Part shown: one piece after another, positions 53,582-61,900 of the stretch
Layout: each line of letters starts with the position of its first letter
Position numbering within the stretch: the first letter of the stretch is position 1
Origin: JAPLKB01 sp964429485
GTDB lineage: Bacteria > Desulfobacterota > Syntrophorhabdia > Syntrophorhabdales > Syntrophorhabdaceae
Assembly (NCBI GenBank): GCA_964429485.1
Contig: CAYSBW010000004.1
Span: 31,274-95,273, forward strand
Reading direction: 5' to 3'
DNA length: 64,000 nt
Program-made: the position numbers and the translations under genes
Notes under the pieces: model-generated
Told to the model about the DNA's origin: nothing
The model's input: the letters and a program-made list of their open reading frames with translations, nothing else
The model's database searches: none

Positions 53582-54649
53582 ATGAGAAAGAGTTTTTTAT
53601 TCCCAAAGCTTGTAATTTTACTGGTATTTTTAACATTTCCCTTTATAACTAATTCTGCCGATGTGATAAAACTCAAGTTTGCAAATTATTTTCCACCTAC
53701 ACACATGTGCTCTGTAATGATGGCCAAGTATTGTGAAGAGCTGAACAAGAAACTGGCTGGCAAGGTTGAAATAACCCTTTACAGTGGAAGCACTCTTCTC
53801 TCAGCAAGCAAGATGGCTGCCGGAGTATATAACGGTATAGCTGATATCGGGCTTTCAAATCTATCTTATACAAGGGGACGTTTTCCTGTAATGGAGATAA
53901 TGGAACTTCCCATTGGTTTTCCGAGCGGATGGATAGCAGGTCATGTGGCTAATGACTTTTATGGAAAATTAAAACCAAAAGAGTTCGATGGTTATCACGT
54001 ACTTATGTTTAGCACCTCTACTCCAAATGTAATCCAGACCCTTAACAAACCTGTCAGAACGCTGGAAGACCTTAAGGGAATGAAAATCAGGGGCACAGGA
54101 AGGCTCGGGGATATAGTAAAAGCTCTTGGAGCTGTACCAATTCCAGTTGAAGCACCAGATCTTTATGATTCTTTAAGAAGAGGTGTTATTGAAGGAGGGC
54201 TGGTTTCACCGGAGACGCTGAAAAGTTTTAACACAGGAGAACTCCAAAAATATGTGACAGCATCCTGGAAGGTGGGAAGCACCTATTGTTTCTATGTTGT
54301 TATGAACAAAAACAAATGGAACACTCTTCCCGCTGATACACAAAAAATAATCACTGAATTTTCAAAAGATTTTATCGACCGGTGGACACTGGGATGGAAC
54401 AACTCGGATATTGTAGGATGGGAATTTTTTTCAAAACACGGTGGCCAGACAATCCAACTTTCAGATGCCGAGGCTGCAAAATGGATCAAAGCCACTCAAC
54501 CTGTTATTGAAGACTATAAAAAAGACCTCATGACCAAAGGATATTCAGCAAAAGAAATTGAAGGTTGGATCAGTTATGTAAAAGAACGTATAGAATACTG
54601 GAAAGCCCAGGAAAAAGCTAAAAACATTCCGACAGTGTATAAATATTAA
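53582..54649 (+). CDS. TRAP-type solute-binding protein (DctP family), orphan
   Basis: A 355-aa periplasmic protein with signal peptide (1-23, ITNSA). Family motifs are KLKFANYFPPTHMCSVMMAKYCEEL, GSTLLSASKMAAGVYNGIADIG, and LKGMKIRGTGRLGDIVKALGA with the carboxylate-binding Arg. Start ATG 53582 follows GGGGGC; the frame from 53513 is dismissed. No DctQ or DctM genes lie in the window. The likely ligand is an organic acid, plausibly the substrate of this operon. Confidence 0.9.
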   Translation: MRKSFLFPKLVILLVFLTFPFITNSADVIKLKFANYFPPTHMCSVMMAKYCEELNKKLAGKVEITLYSGSTLLSASKMAAGVYNGIADIGLSNLSYTRGRFPVMEIMELPIGFPSGWIAGHVANDFYGKLKPKEFDGYHVLMFSTSTPNVIQTLNKPVRTLEDLKGMKIRGTGRLGDIVKALGAVPIPVEAPDLYDSLRRGVIEGGLVSPETLKSFNTGELQKYVTASWKVGSTYCFYVVMNKNKWNTLPADTQKIITEFSKDFIDRWTLGWNNSDIVGWEFFSKHGGQTIQLSDAEAAKWIKATQPVIEDYKKDLMTKGYSAKEIEGWISYVKERIEYWKAQEKAKNIPTVYKY

Positions 54650-54740
54650 AGATGTGGAATAGTGGATAAAAAGGTTTTTCGCACTGCATTATTATACACC
54701 GGAATGAGGAACAAATGAAAAATGGCATGAAGGGGGAAAT

Positions 54741-56369
54741 ATGGCAAAACTCGGTATCATAAGCACTTACAAGGATGTGGAAAACCTGACAGTTGGAATG
54801 ACTTTGGAGAGAAGTGCAAGTATTGTTCCAGAAAAAGTATGTGTTTTCTTTAAAGATCAGAAAATGACATACAAGGAACTGAATGAAAAATCAGATAAGG
54901 TCGCAGCTGCTTTGCAGGGCATGGGAATCAGAAAAGGGGACAGAGTGGCAATTTATATGTACAGTTGCCCTGAATTCTATATAGCCTTCTATGCCATTCA
55001 AAAAATAGGCGCAATAGTGGCATGGATAAACGCAGCCTACAGAAGTCATGAACTGATGTTTATCCTGAATAACTCCGGGGCAAAAGCTGTTTTTGTACAA
55101 AAGAGGGAGGGTAATTCTGATAATTTCACTCTTCTTCAGAACCTGCGAACTAATCTCCCGGCACTCTCATATCTAATTACTCTTGGTGGAGGACAAGGTG
55201 ACGGTGTAACAGCATTTGAAGATATTATTTCAAGCAGAATAAAAAAAACGTACAGAAAACCGACCATCAATAATCACCAGGATCTGTCAATGTTTATTTA
55301 CACTTCCGGGACAACAGGGGTACCTAAAGGCTCAATGATTACACAATATCAGGCTGTGAGGGGAGGATATACCCATGTTCGAGGTGTAAGGGCAACTGCA
55401 GATGATATTCTCCTTGGCATACTTCCCCTTGCCCATTCCTTCGGTTGCGGAACCGCACTGATTAAACCAATTCTTATCCAGGCTTCAGTCGTGCTCGTGG
55501 AAACATTCAAAGTTGAAGAAGTATTGAAGATTATTGAATCTCAAAAACCCACACTCCAACATGGCTCTCCCGCACATTATATTATGGAAATGAATTTCCC
55601 CGGTATAGACAGGTTTGATCTTTCAAGCTTAAGAGCCGGTTACCTTGCAGGGCAAATATGTCCTGAAGAAGTAATTCAATGGGGGGAAGACAGAAATATT
55701 TATTTATCATCTTCCTGGGGAAACTCAGAAATAGGTCCTGGTGCAGGCACTATGTGTCCTTATAAAACACCTCTGGAGATAAGAAAAAAAAGTGTTGGTA
55801 AAGCAATACCCGGGACAACAATTAAAGTTGTTGACCCTGAAACAGGTAACAAACTTCCTTTTGGTAAGGTTGGTGAGATGGTGGTGAAGGGGCCTAATGT
55901 CCTTAAAGGATACTGGCAGAACCCTCAGGAAACTGAAAAACAACTGGAAAAGGACGGATGGCTGCATACAGGAGATCTTGTTTCCATGGATGAAAACAAA
56001 TTTATTATCATGTTTGGGAGAAGCAAGGATTTGATAAACCGCGGTGGACTAAAAATATATCCGGTTGAAATTGAATCATTGCTCCTTCAGCATCCCTCTA
56101 TATCTCAGGCCTGTGTTGTGGGAACGCCAAATCCTGTCCTGGGGGAAAGCATATGTGCAGTTGTCATTCCCGGAAGTGGCACTGGAATTTCCCTGTCTGA
56201 GATTCGTGATTTTTTAAAGGATAAGGTTGCAAAGTACAAACTGCCGGACGAATTATCCATAGTATCAGATTTTCCTAAGATGCCTGGCGGTGTAAAGATT
56301 AACAAATTTGGTTCCGGAGGCGTTCAAGAACTGGCAAAGCTCGATGAGAACAGGCAGAAAATTCGATGA
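54741..56369 (+). CDS. Acyl/aryl-CoA ligase (AMP-forming)
   Basis: A 542-aa ANL-superfamily enzyme. The P-loop motif is FIYTSGTTGVPKGSMIT (near 184-200), then SSSWGNSEIGPG, the hinge-region TGDLVSMDENKFIIMFGRSKDLINRGGLKIYPVEIE, and a terminal PGGVKINKFG with the catalytic Lys. It activates a carboxylic acid to its CoA thioester through an acyl-AMP. In this setting the product is likely the reductase substrate. AAGGGGG precedes the ATG. A specific acid cannot be named. Confidence 0.88.
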   Translation: MAKLGIISTYKDVENLTVGMTLERSASIVPEKVCVFFKDQKMTYKELNEKSDKVAAALQGMGIRKGDRVAIYMYSCPEFYIAFYAIQKIGAIVAWINAAYRSHELMFILNNSGAKAVFVQKREGNSDNFTLLQNLRTNLPALSYLITLGGGQGDGVTAFEDIISSRIKKTYRKPTINNHQDLSMFIYTSGTTGVPKGSMITQYQAVRGGYTHVRGVRATADDILLGILPLAHSFGCGTALIKPILIQASVVLVETFKVEEVLKIIESQKPTLQHGSPAHYIMEMNFPGIDRFDLSSLRAGYLAGQICPEEVIQWGEDRNIYLSSSWGNSEIGPGAGTMCPYKTPLEIRKKSVGKAIPGTTIKVVDPETGNKLPFGKVGEMVVKGPNVLKGYWQNPQETEKQLEKDGWLHTGDLVSMDENKFIIMFGRSKDLINRGGLKIYPVEIESLLLQHPSISQACVVGTPNPVLGESICAVVIPGSGTGISLSEIRDFLKDKVAKYKLPDELSIVSDFPKMPGGVKINKFGSGGVQELAKLDENRQKIR

Positions 56370-56389
56370 GTATACAGGCAGATTCATTC

Positions 56390-56552
56390 CTGTAAAAACG
56401 TTTTACAGAAAATTAACGAATTATCTGAATAAAACATTGATCTGGAATAAAAAATATGTCCGGAAAAAAATATTAGCCGGACAAGGGGGTGTCAAATAAA
56501 AATTATTTTCTAAACATTTTTAACGCCCGGAAGACAGATCTAAATTTCCGGG
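56390..56552 (+). other. Three short hairpins in the ligase-dikinase spacer
   Basis: CTGTAAAA/TTTTACAG (56390-56408), TGTCCGG/CCGGACA (56457-56483) and CCCGGAA/TTCCGGG (56526-56552), each with perfect arms. None has a T-run. They could slow RNA decay or set relative expression of the two halves of the operon. Confidence 0.45.
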
Positions 56553-56594
56553 AAGCCAGTCTCCAATAAATCCTTAAGAGAGGAGGATAATTTA

Positions 56595-58442
56595 ATGGCT
56601 AAACAAAGAAGCTTTATGGATCCCCATGAGGTTCCGATCATCCCGGGTACAGAGGGATGGGAAGAAATGTATCCCTATTACTATGTCTTCGGCAAAGGTA
56701 AAACAGAAAGAGAGAAGTATGAGAGCAGTCAGTTCTGGTTTTACGATGGCGTACATTATCCGTTTCCAATGCATCCTCTGGATCTTATATGGGATGATAT
56801 GTGGCACTTGACTCTTTCAGGATTCGTCAGCAAGGTCTTTGTCATACCAAACTCAAACGGTATCGACCACAAAATACTGAATGGTTATATTTATCTGGCC
56901 GGTACATTTCCATCAAAGGAGGAAGAAGAAAAAAGAATACCCTATGTCATGGCAAGGACAGGCCATTATTATGAACGTTACGGGGAACTGTACAAACTAT
57001 GGATAACCAAAATGATGTCCGTCATTGATGAAATGAAATCAATACATTTTCCTCCAGAACTGCCATGGGTTTCCGATGACTCTTATGTTTTTGAACATAA
57101 AGGGTACTTTGAAAGTGACGAAATCCTTAAAAATTACGATAGAATCATTGAGCTTGCACAGAGAGCCTGGCAACTCCACATGGAAATGGATGGTCTGGCA
57201 TACGGTGGCTATGTAAATTTTATCTATACCATGAGAGATCTATTTCCTGGTATTACAGACAAAGCCATAGGCCAGATGTTAACTGGTTTCTCAGGTGAAA
57301 TGTTCAGACCTCCGGAAGAACTGCAGAAACTGGCAAAACTGGCCATCAACCTGGAAATATCTGAAACTGTAAAGGGTTACGAAAAATGGACTGACATGGC
57401 TGCAAAGCTTCAGCAAACAGAGAATGGTAAAAAATGGCTGGCTGAGGTGGAGGCAGTGCGTGAACCCTGGTTCGAAATGAGCACAGGAGGAGGCTGGCAT
57501 CACATGGATGTAGCGTGGAATGATAATCTTGAAGTACCCCTTGCTCACATAAAGAACTATATAAAAATGCTTGAAAAAGGGGAACGTATTGATCGACCAG
57601 CTAAAGAAGTGGAAAAAGAAAGCCAACGCGTTGCTGCTGAATATCGAAACCTAATCAACAATGATCACGACAGGGAGGTCTTCGATCAACGTCTTTCACT
57701 CGCAAAAATGGTTTCAATTTTCCCCGAAAGCCACCAATTTTACATTGAAAACTGGTTTCACGCACTTTTCTACAGAAGAGCCAGAGAACTTGGAGAAATG
57801 TTTGTTTCCAGGGGGGTCTTGAAGGAAAATGAAGATATTTTCTATCTGAATAGATTTGAAATATATCCTATACTGTACGACGTTCTGGCTTCCTGGAGCA
57901 CAGGAGTACCTCCAATAGCAAGTTATGAAGTCCCCTCTAAGATTGTGCAACGTAAAGAGATCTATAAAAAGTTCAAGGAATGGAATCCGCCACCGGCTCT
58001 TGGTCCTGCACCTGATGTGGTTACAGAACCCAATTCAATTGTCCTATGGGGAGTTACCACTGAGAAGATAGACATGTGGTTACAGGCGGCAAATACTAAA
58101 AATGAAGATGTCAGAGAATTAAAGGGGTTTGCAGGTTCATCAGGAATTGTTGAAGGAACAGCCCGTGTTTGTATGGAACTTGAAGATATTGCAAAATTAA
58201 AAGCAGGCGATGTGTTGGTTGGTCGAATGACAGCTGCAAGCTGGGCACCGGCCTTCAATGTTATAGCAGGATGCGTCACAGACATAGGAGGAACCTTCTG
58301 TCATGCCGCCATAGTTGCACGGGAATATAAAATGCCGGCAGTAGTCGGTGTTGGAAATGGCACAGCAATTATTAAGACAGGCGACAAACTGAGGGTTAAT
58401 GGTGACACAGGAGTTGTAACAATACTTGAAAGAGCTGAATAG
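56595..58442 (+). CDS. PpsA-like phospho-His dikinase subunit
   Basis: 615 aa (about 70 kDa). The C-terminus is a PEP-utilising mobile (swivelling) domain with GSSGIVEGTARV and GGTFCHAAIVAREYKMPAVVG; H570 is the presumed phospho-acceptor. The rest resembles the large subunit of phenylphosphate synthase (PpsA), not PEP synthase: it lacks the ATP-grasp domain and the C-terminal PEP barrel. AGAGGAGG precedes the ATG. With the next gene it would take beta-phosphate from ATP and pass it to an OH group. The acceptor is unproven; phenol is the known case. Confidence 0.8.
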   Translation: MAKQRSFMDPHEVPIIPGTEGWEEMYPYYYVFGKGKTEREKYESSQFWFYDGVHYPFPMHPLDLIWDDMWHLTLSGFVSKVFVIPNSNGIDHKILNGYIYLAGTFPSKEEEEKRIPYVMARTGHYYERYGELYKLWITKMMSVIDEMKSIHFPPELPWVSDDSYVFEHKGYFESDEILKNYDRIIELAQRAWQLHMEMDGLAYGGYVNFIYTMRDLFPGITDKAIGQMLTGFSGEMFRPPEELQKLAKLAINLEISETVKGYEKWTDMAAKLQQTENGKKWLAEVEAVREPWFEMSTGGGWHHMDVAWNDNLEVPLAHIKNYIKMLEKGERIDRPAKEVEKESQRVAAEYRNLINNDHDREVFDQRLSLAKMVSIFPESHQFYIENWFHALFYRRARELGEMFVSRGVLKENEDIFYLNRFEIYPILYDVLASWSTGVPPIASYEVPSKIVQRKEIYKKFKEWNPPPALGPAPDVVTEPNSIVLWGVTTEKIDMWLQAANTKNEDVRELKGFAGSSGIVEGTARVCMELEDIAKLKAGDVLVGRMTAASWAPAFNVIAGCVTDIGGTFCHAAIVAREYKMPAVVGVGNGTAIIKTGDKLRVNGDTGVVTILERAE

Positions 58443-58569
58443 ACCGGGTTTAATCTGGTAGCAAGAAAAACAAAGATGTCACAGTTATTATAAACATCCG
58501 GCTAATTGTTATCTGTAAGTGAGAGTAATTTAGTTATCTTTTCAAAAGGCACAGAGGCAACAATAAGGG

Positions 58570-58600
58570 TTCGGGGTGCCAGGTATCCAGGTACCCCGAA
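58570..58600 (+). other. Hairpin between the PpsA-like and PpsB-like genes
   Basis: TTCGGGGTGCC and GGTACCCCGAA form an 11-bp stem with one G/T wobble or mismatch and a 9-base loop. It ends 22 bases before the next ATG and just before its ribosome-binding site. It could modulate translation of the second subunit. Confidence 0.5.
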
Positions 58601-58622
58601 CAATTGCAAAAGAGGTGAGACC

Positions 58623-59702
58623 ATGGCAATCAATTCAGAAGAAAAATGGATATTCTGGCTCGATGAAATAACAAAGGATCATAACAACATAGTCGGTAAA
58701 AAATGTGCACATCTGGGAGAGATGACCAGGGCTGGTTTCAATGTCCCCCGAGGATTTGCATTGAGTCTTGAAGCTTACAAAAAATTTATGAATGACAGTG
58801 GAGCTCTCATTGAAATTAATAAACATCTGAGTTTATTCAAGGCTGATGCTCATGATACCTCTACAATAGCAGAATGGAAAAAATTATCTGGAACAGTTCG
58901 TCAGATTGTTGAAGCACAGCCTATGCCGCTGGATATGAAAAAAACTTTGATTGAATATTACAACGAGTTATGCTTCAGAACAGGTATAGAAAATTGTTCG
59001 GTAGCAACTCGCTCGGCCGGTCCCGCCAGTCATCCCGGACAATACGAGACTTTCCTCCATGTAAAAGGTGCTTCCGAGGTAATTCAACACATCATTAAAG
59101 TATGGGGAAGCACATTTAACGGCAGATCACTTATTGCACGCGCACGCGGGGGATACAGACTCGATTATGACCCCATAGGCATCGCAGTTCTTCAGATGGT
59201 CAACGCTAAGGCGGCCGGTGTGATGTTTACACTTAATCCGGCAAATGGTGACAAATCCAAGATAATGATAGACGGAAACTGGGGACTTGGAGAAAGCGTT
59301 GTCAGCGGTTCTGTGACTCCTGACGAATGGGTGGTAGACAAGGTTGTGCTTGAGATTATAAAACAAACCATATCCTTAAAAGGTTTGGAGTATACAGTTG
59401 ACAATACAGGAAAAGTAATAGTTTCTGATATTCCACCTGACAGGCGGAATACTCCTTGTCTGACTGACAGTGAAGTGTTGGAGCTGGCGAGGCAAGGAAA
59501 GGAAATAGAGCGTCATTACGACGGTGTATGTCAAGATATTGAATGGGTTATAAGCAAAGATCTGCCTTTTCCAGATAATATTTTCTTTGTACAGGCAAGA
59601 CCGGAGACAGTCTGGTCCAAAAAAGAAACAGAGTCAAAATTAAAAACATCGGGTAGTGTAACAGCGGATGTGGTAAATTTCTGGAGAAACATTAAGGCAT
59701 AG
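58623..59702 (+). CDS. PpsB-like ATP-grasp dikinase subunit
   Basis: 359 aa (about 40 kDa), starting at ATG 58623 behind AGAGGTGAG; a longer frame from 58506 spans the hairpin and is dismissed. It is the stand-alone PPDK/PEP-synthase N-terminal ATP-binding domain: VGKKCAHLGEMTRAGFNVPRGF, ATRSAGPASHPGQYETFL, VLQMVNAKAAGVMFTLNP, DGNWGLGESVVSGSVTPDEW and FVQARPETVW. The domain splits exactly as in phenylphosphate synthase subunit B. It phosphorylates the His of the PpsA-like protein. Confidence 0.85.
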   Translation: MAINSEEKWIFWLDEITKDHNNIVGKKCAHLGEMTRAGFNVPRGFALSLEAYKKFMNDSGALIEINKHLSLFKADAHDTSTIAEWKKLSGTVRQIVEAQPMPLDMKKTLIEYYNELCFRTGIENCSVATRSAGPASHPGQYETFLHVKGASEVIQHIIKVWGSTFNGRSLIARARGGYRLDYDPIGIAVLQMVNAKAAGVMFTLNPANGDKSKIMIDGNWGLGESVVSGSVTPDEWVVDKVVLEIIKQTISLKGLEYTVDNTGKVIVSDIPPDRRNTPCLTDSEVLELARQGKEIERHYDGVCQDIEWVISKDLPFPDNIFFVQARPETVWSKKETESKLKTSGSVTADVVNFWRNIKA

Positions 59703-59739
59703 AATTCCTGATTCACAACCCTATGCCATCGAAAGTTAG

Positions 59740-59768
59740 TTGAAAAAATTAAATTAGCAAGTTATATA
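59740..59768 (+). promoter_or_regulatory. Sigma-70 promoter of the TetR gene
   Basis: TTGAAA (59740-59745), a 17-base spacer and TATATA (59763-59768), giving a leader of about 28 bases. No copy of the TGAAT/ATTCA operator is seen here, so autorepression is not evident. Confidence 0.55.
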
Positions 59769-59802
59769 AGAAATCAAATATAGATGAAAACCGGGGAAGA
59801 GC

Positions 59803-60438
59803 ATGTCGAAAAAAATCACCAGCAGAGAGTCCATCATCCAGGCAGCCATAGAAGTCTTCAGCGAAAAAGATTTCCAGATAGCAAGCATATCCGAAATAGC
59901 TCAAAGGGTTGGCATTGCTGACGGAACTATTTATAAATACTTTAAAAGCAAAGAAGACTTGTTTTTTTCAATCCCTATAGAAAAAACAAAGGAATTCTGC
60001 AGCCAGCTTGAATTACATCTTGAAGGTATTTCAGGAGCCTTTAATAAAATAAGAAAATTCGTATGGTACTTCTTGTATTTTTTTAAAACAAATCCTCAAT
60101 ACGGGCGGATACTTCTGCTCGAAATGAGAGTTAACAAAAGCTTTGTAAAGACCGAAACTTACGATTTTCTTAAAAAATCTGTAAGCCAGATAATGGATAT
60201 AATTGTTGAAGGACAAGATGAGGGTGTTATCAGAAAGGACACTGATATTTATATTCTGCGCCATTTAATTCTAGGCATCCTCGAGCATATGGTGTGCCGG
60301 TGGCTACTCAAAGAAGAAAAATACGACCTCCTTGAACATCATCAGGAAGTCAGTAAAATACTGATTGGCGGGCTAAAAACATCTTCTCCACAAAATCATA
60401 TAACATTATTTTATCAGAGCAATTGCGTTAATTATTGA
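59803..60438 (+). CDS. TetR-family transcriptional regulator
   Basis: A 211-aa protein with the N-terminal TetR helix-turn-helix (SRESIIQAAIEVFSEKDF, SISEIAQRVGIADGTIYKYFKSKEDLF; residues 7-50) and an all-helical ligand domain. It follows the PpsB-like gene by 100 bases with its own promoter. It is the only TetR gene in the window and the likely binder of the two palindromes before the reductase operon, probably released by an acyl-CoA. That link is inference. Confidence 0.9.
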   Translation: MSKKITSRESIIQAAIEVFSEKDFQIASISEIAQRVGIADGTIYKYFKSKEDLFFSIPIEKTKEFCSQLELHLEGISGAFNKIRKFVWYFLYFFKTNPQYGRILLLEMRVNKSFVKTETYDFLKKSVSQIMDIIVEGQDEGVIRKDTDIYILRHLILGILEHMVCRWLLKEEKYDLLEHHQEVSKILIGGLKTSSPQNHITLFYQSNCVNY

Positions 60439-60507
60439 TGAAAGAAGATTGTTAAGATTTTCTACTGAATAAAAAATACTTGCACTTCATTAAGTCAACA
60501 CATAATA

Positions 60508-60570
60508 TTGTCCTTAAGCAAACCCGAACAGGATGGAAAAACAATCAACAGATGATTTACTTAAGGACAA
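60508..60570. repeat. 11-bp inverted repeat with 41-base spacer
   Basis: TTGTCCTTAAG (60508-60518) and CTTAAGGACAA (60560-60570), between the convergent TetR and CoA-transferase genes. It lacks a T-run; it may be a weak terminator or a relic. Confidence 0.4.
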
Positions 60571-60596
60571 CAATCAGGCAAGTATATTATCACAAA

Positions 60597-61808
60597 TTAT
60601 TTAATCACTCCTTCTTCTCTCAAAGCTGTAATGTTATCATCCCTGTAGCCTATTTCCCTGAGTATTTCTTCAGTATGCTGACCAAATCCTGGTGCAGGCT
60701 TGCTCCACTTTGCAGGAGTATCGCTGAAATCCCATGGAAAACCGGTCATCTTCATTTTGCCCCATTCAGGGTGCTGGATATTAAGGAAATAATTGTTTGC
60801 AAAAGCCTGCGGATCATTTGTCACTTCCAGCGGAGTTTGGACAGGAGTGAAAATGCACCCCTCTTCTGTGAGAATTTTCATCCACTCTTCCCTGGTCCTG
60901 GAGGCGAAACATTTATCAAATATAGCAACCAGCTCTTTAGCATTTTTACCTCTTGCTTCAAGGCTGTTAAATTTCTGATCATTCTGCAAATCAACAACCC
61001 CTAAAGCTTTACAAACTTTCGGCCAGTACCGATCAGGATCAAGATGGGCAATAACAATCCATTTGTCATCCTTGCAACAATAATGATTGTAAAGAGGATT
61101 ACCTGCCAACGCCCTTGTTTCTCTTGGAAACTCCTGACCAAGTATTGCAGGAGCCTCAAGGATAAAGGCAAGCATAGTAATAATACTACCCATCAAAGAT
61201 GTATCAACTACCTGACCCCTTCCTGTCTTCTCCCGGGCATACAAAGCTGCTGTAACTCCCCATGCACACATAAGTCCTCCTACCTCATCACCTATTCCAG
61301 GCAATATCTGAGTCGGGGGAGTTCCTTTTTCACCACAGGCCATCATAAGGCCGCATCTTGCAATACCTGTATAATCAAAAGAAAGGTCATTTGCATCAGG
61401 ACCCTTCCTGCCCCAACCTGAGGCTTGAGCATAAATCAGCCTCGGATTTCTTTTGATCAAAACATCAGGTCCGATACCAAGCTTTATCGGTGCATCTATG
61501 CTCATATTATTAAGGAATACATCAGCGCTATCTATAAGTTTAAAAAACACTTCCAGCCCTTTTTTTGTTTTCATATCCAGCACAATGCTCCTCTTATTGC
61601 GATTATTGTGCTCAAAATAATAGTTATTACCCTTTAAACCGGCCATTGCACCGATCATCTTCATAAATCCCCTGGCTGGGTCTCCTGTTTTAGCCTCGAT
61701 CTTGATTACATCAGCTCCAAGATCCCCCAATCTCATTCCAGCAACAGGCCCCTGCTGAAACATTGTCATTTCCACAACTTTCACTCCTTCTAATGGTCCT
61801 TTAGACAT
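60597..61808 (-). CDS. Class III CoA-transferase (CaiB/BaiF family)
   Basis: A 403-aa protein with the interlocked CaiB fold. Motifs are GVKVVEMTMFQQGPVAGMRLGDLGADVIKIE at the start, NRNKRSIVLDMKTKKG, PRLIYAQASGWGRKGPDANDLSFDYTGIARCG (the catalytic Asp expected here) and VDTSLMGSIITML. It moves CoA from an acyl-CoA to a free acid. AAGGAGG precedes ATG 61808. It is convergent with the regulator, so it might complete the pathway, for example by CoA recycling; not proven. Confidence 0.9.
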   Translation of the reverse strand: MSKGPLEGVKVVEMTMFQQGPVAGMRLGDLGADVIKIEAKTGDPARGFMKMIGAMAGLKGNNYYFEHNNRNKRSIVLDMKTKKGLEVFFKLIDSADVFLNNMSIDAPIKLGIGPDVLIKRNPRLIYAQASGWGRKGPDANDLSFDYTGIARCGLMMACGEKGTPPTQILPGIGDEVGGLMCAWGVTAALYAREKTGRGQVVDTSLMGSIITMLAFILEAPAILGQEFPRETRALAGNPLYNHYCCKDDKWIVIAHLDPDRYWPKVCKALGVVDLQNDQKFNSLEARGKNAKELVAIFDKCFASRTREEWMKILTEEGCIFTPVQTPLEVTNDPQAFANNYFLNIQHPEWGKMKMTGFPWDFSDTPAKWSKPAPGFGQHTEEILREIGYRDDNITALREEGVIK

Positions 61809-61837
61809 TAAAAACCTCCTTAAAAAGTATTATAATC

Positions 61838-61862
61838 ATCCTGTAAATTTGAGTTACAGGAT
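61838..61862 (-). other. 9-bp hairpin between GNAT and CoA-transferase genes
   Basis: ATCCTGTAA/TTACAGGAT arms with a 7-base loop and no T-run. It may mark the 3' end of the GNAT transcript or a processing site, since both genes point the same way. Confidence 0.35.
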
Positions 61863-61900
61863 TTACTTATCTCAATCTTAAATCATTATATTCATAAATT

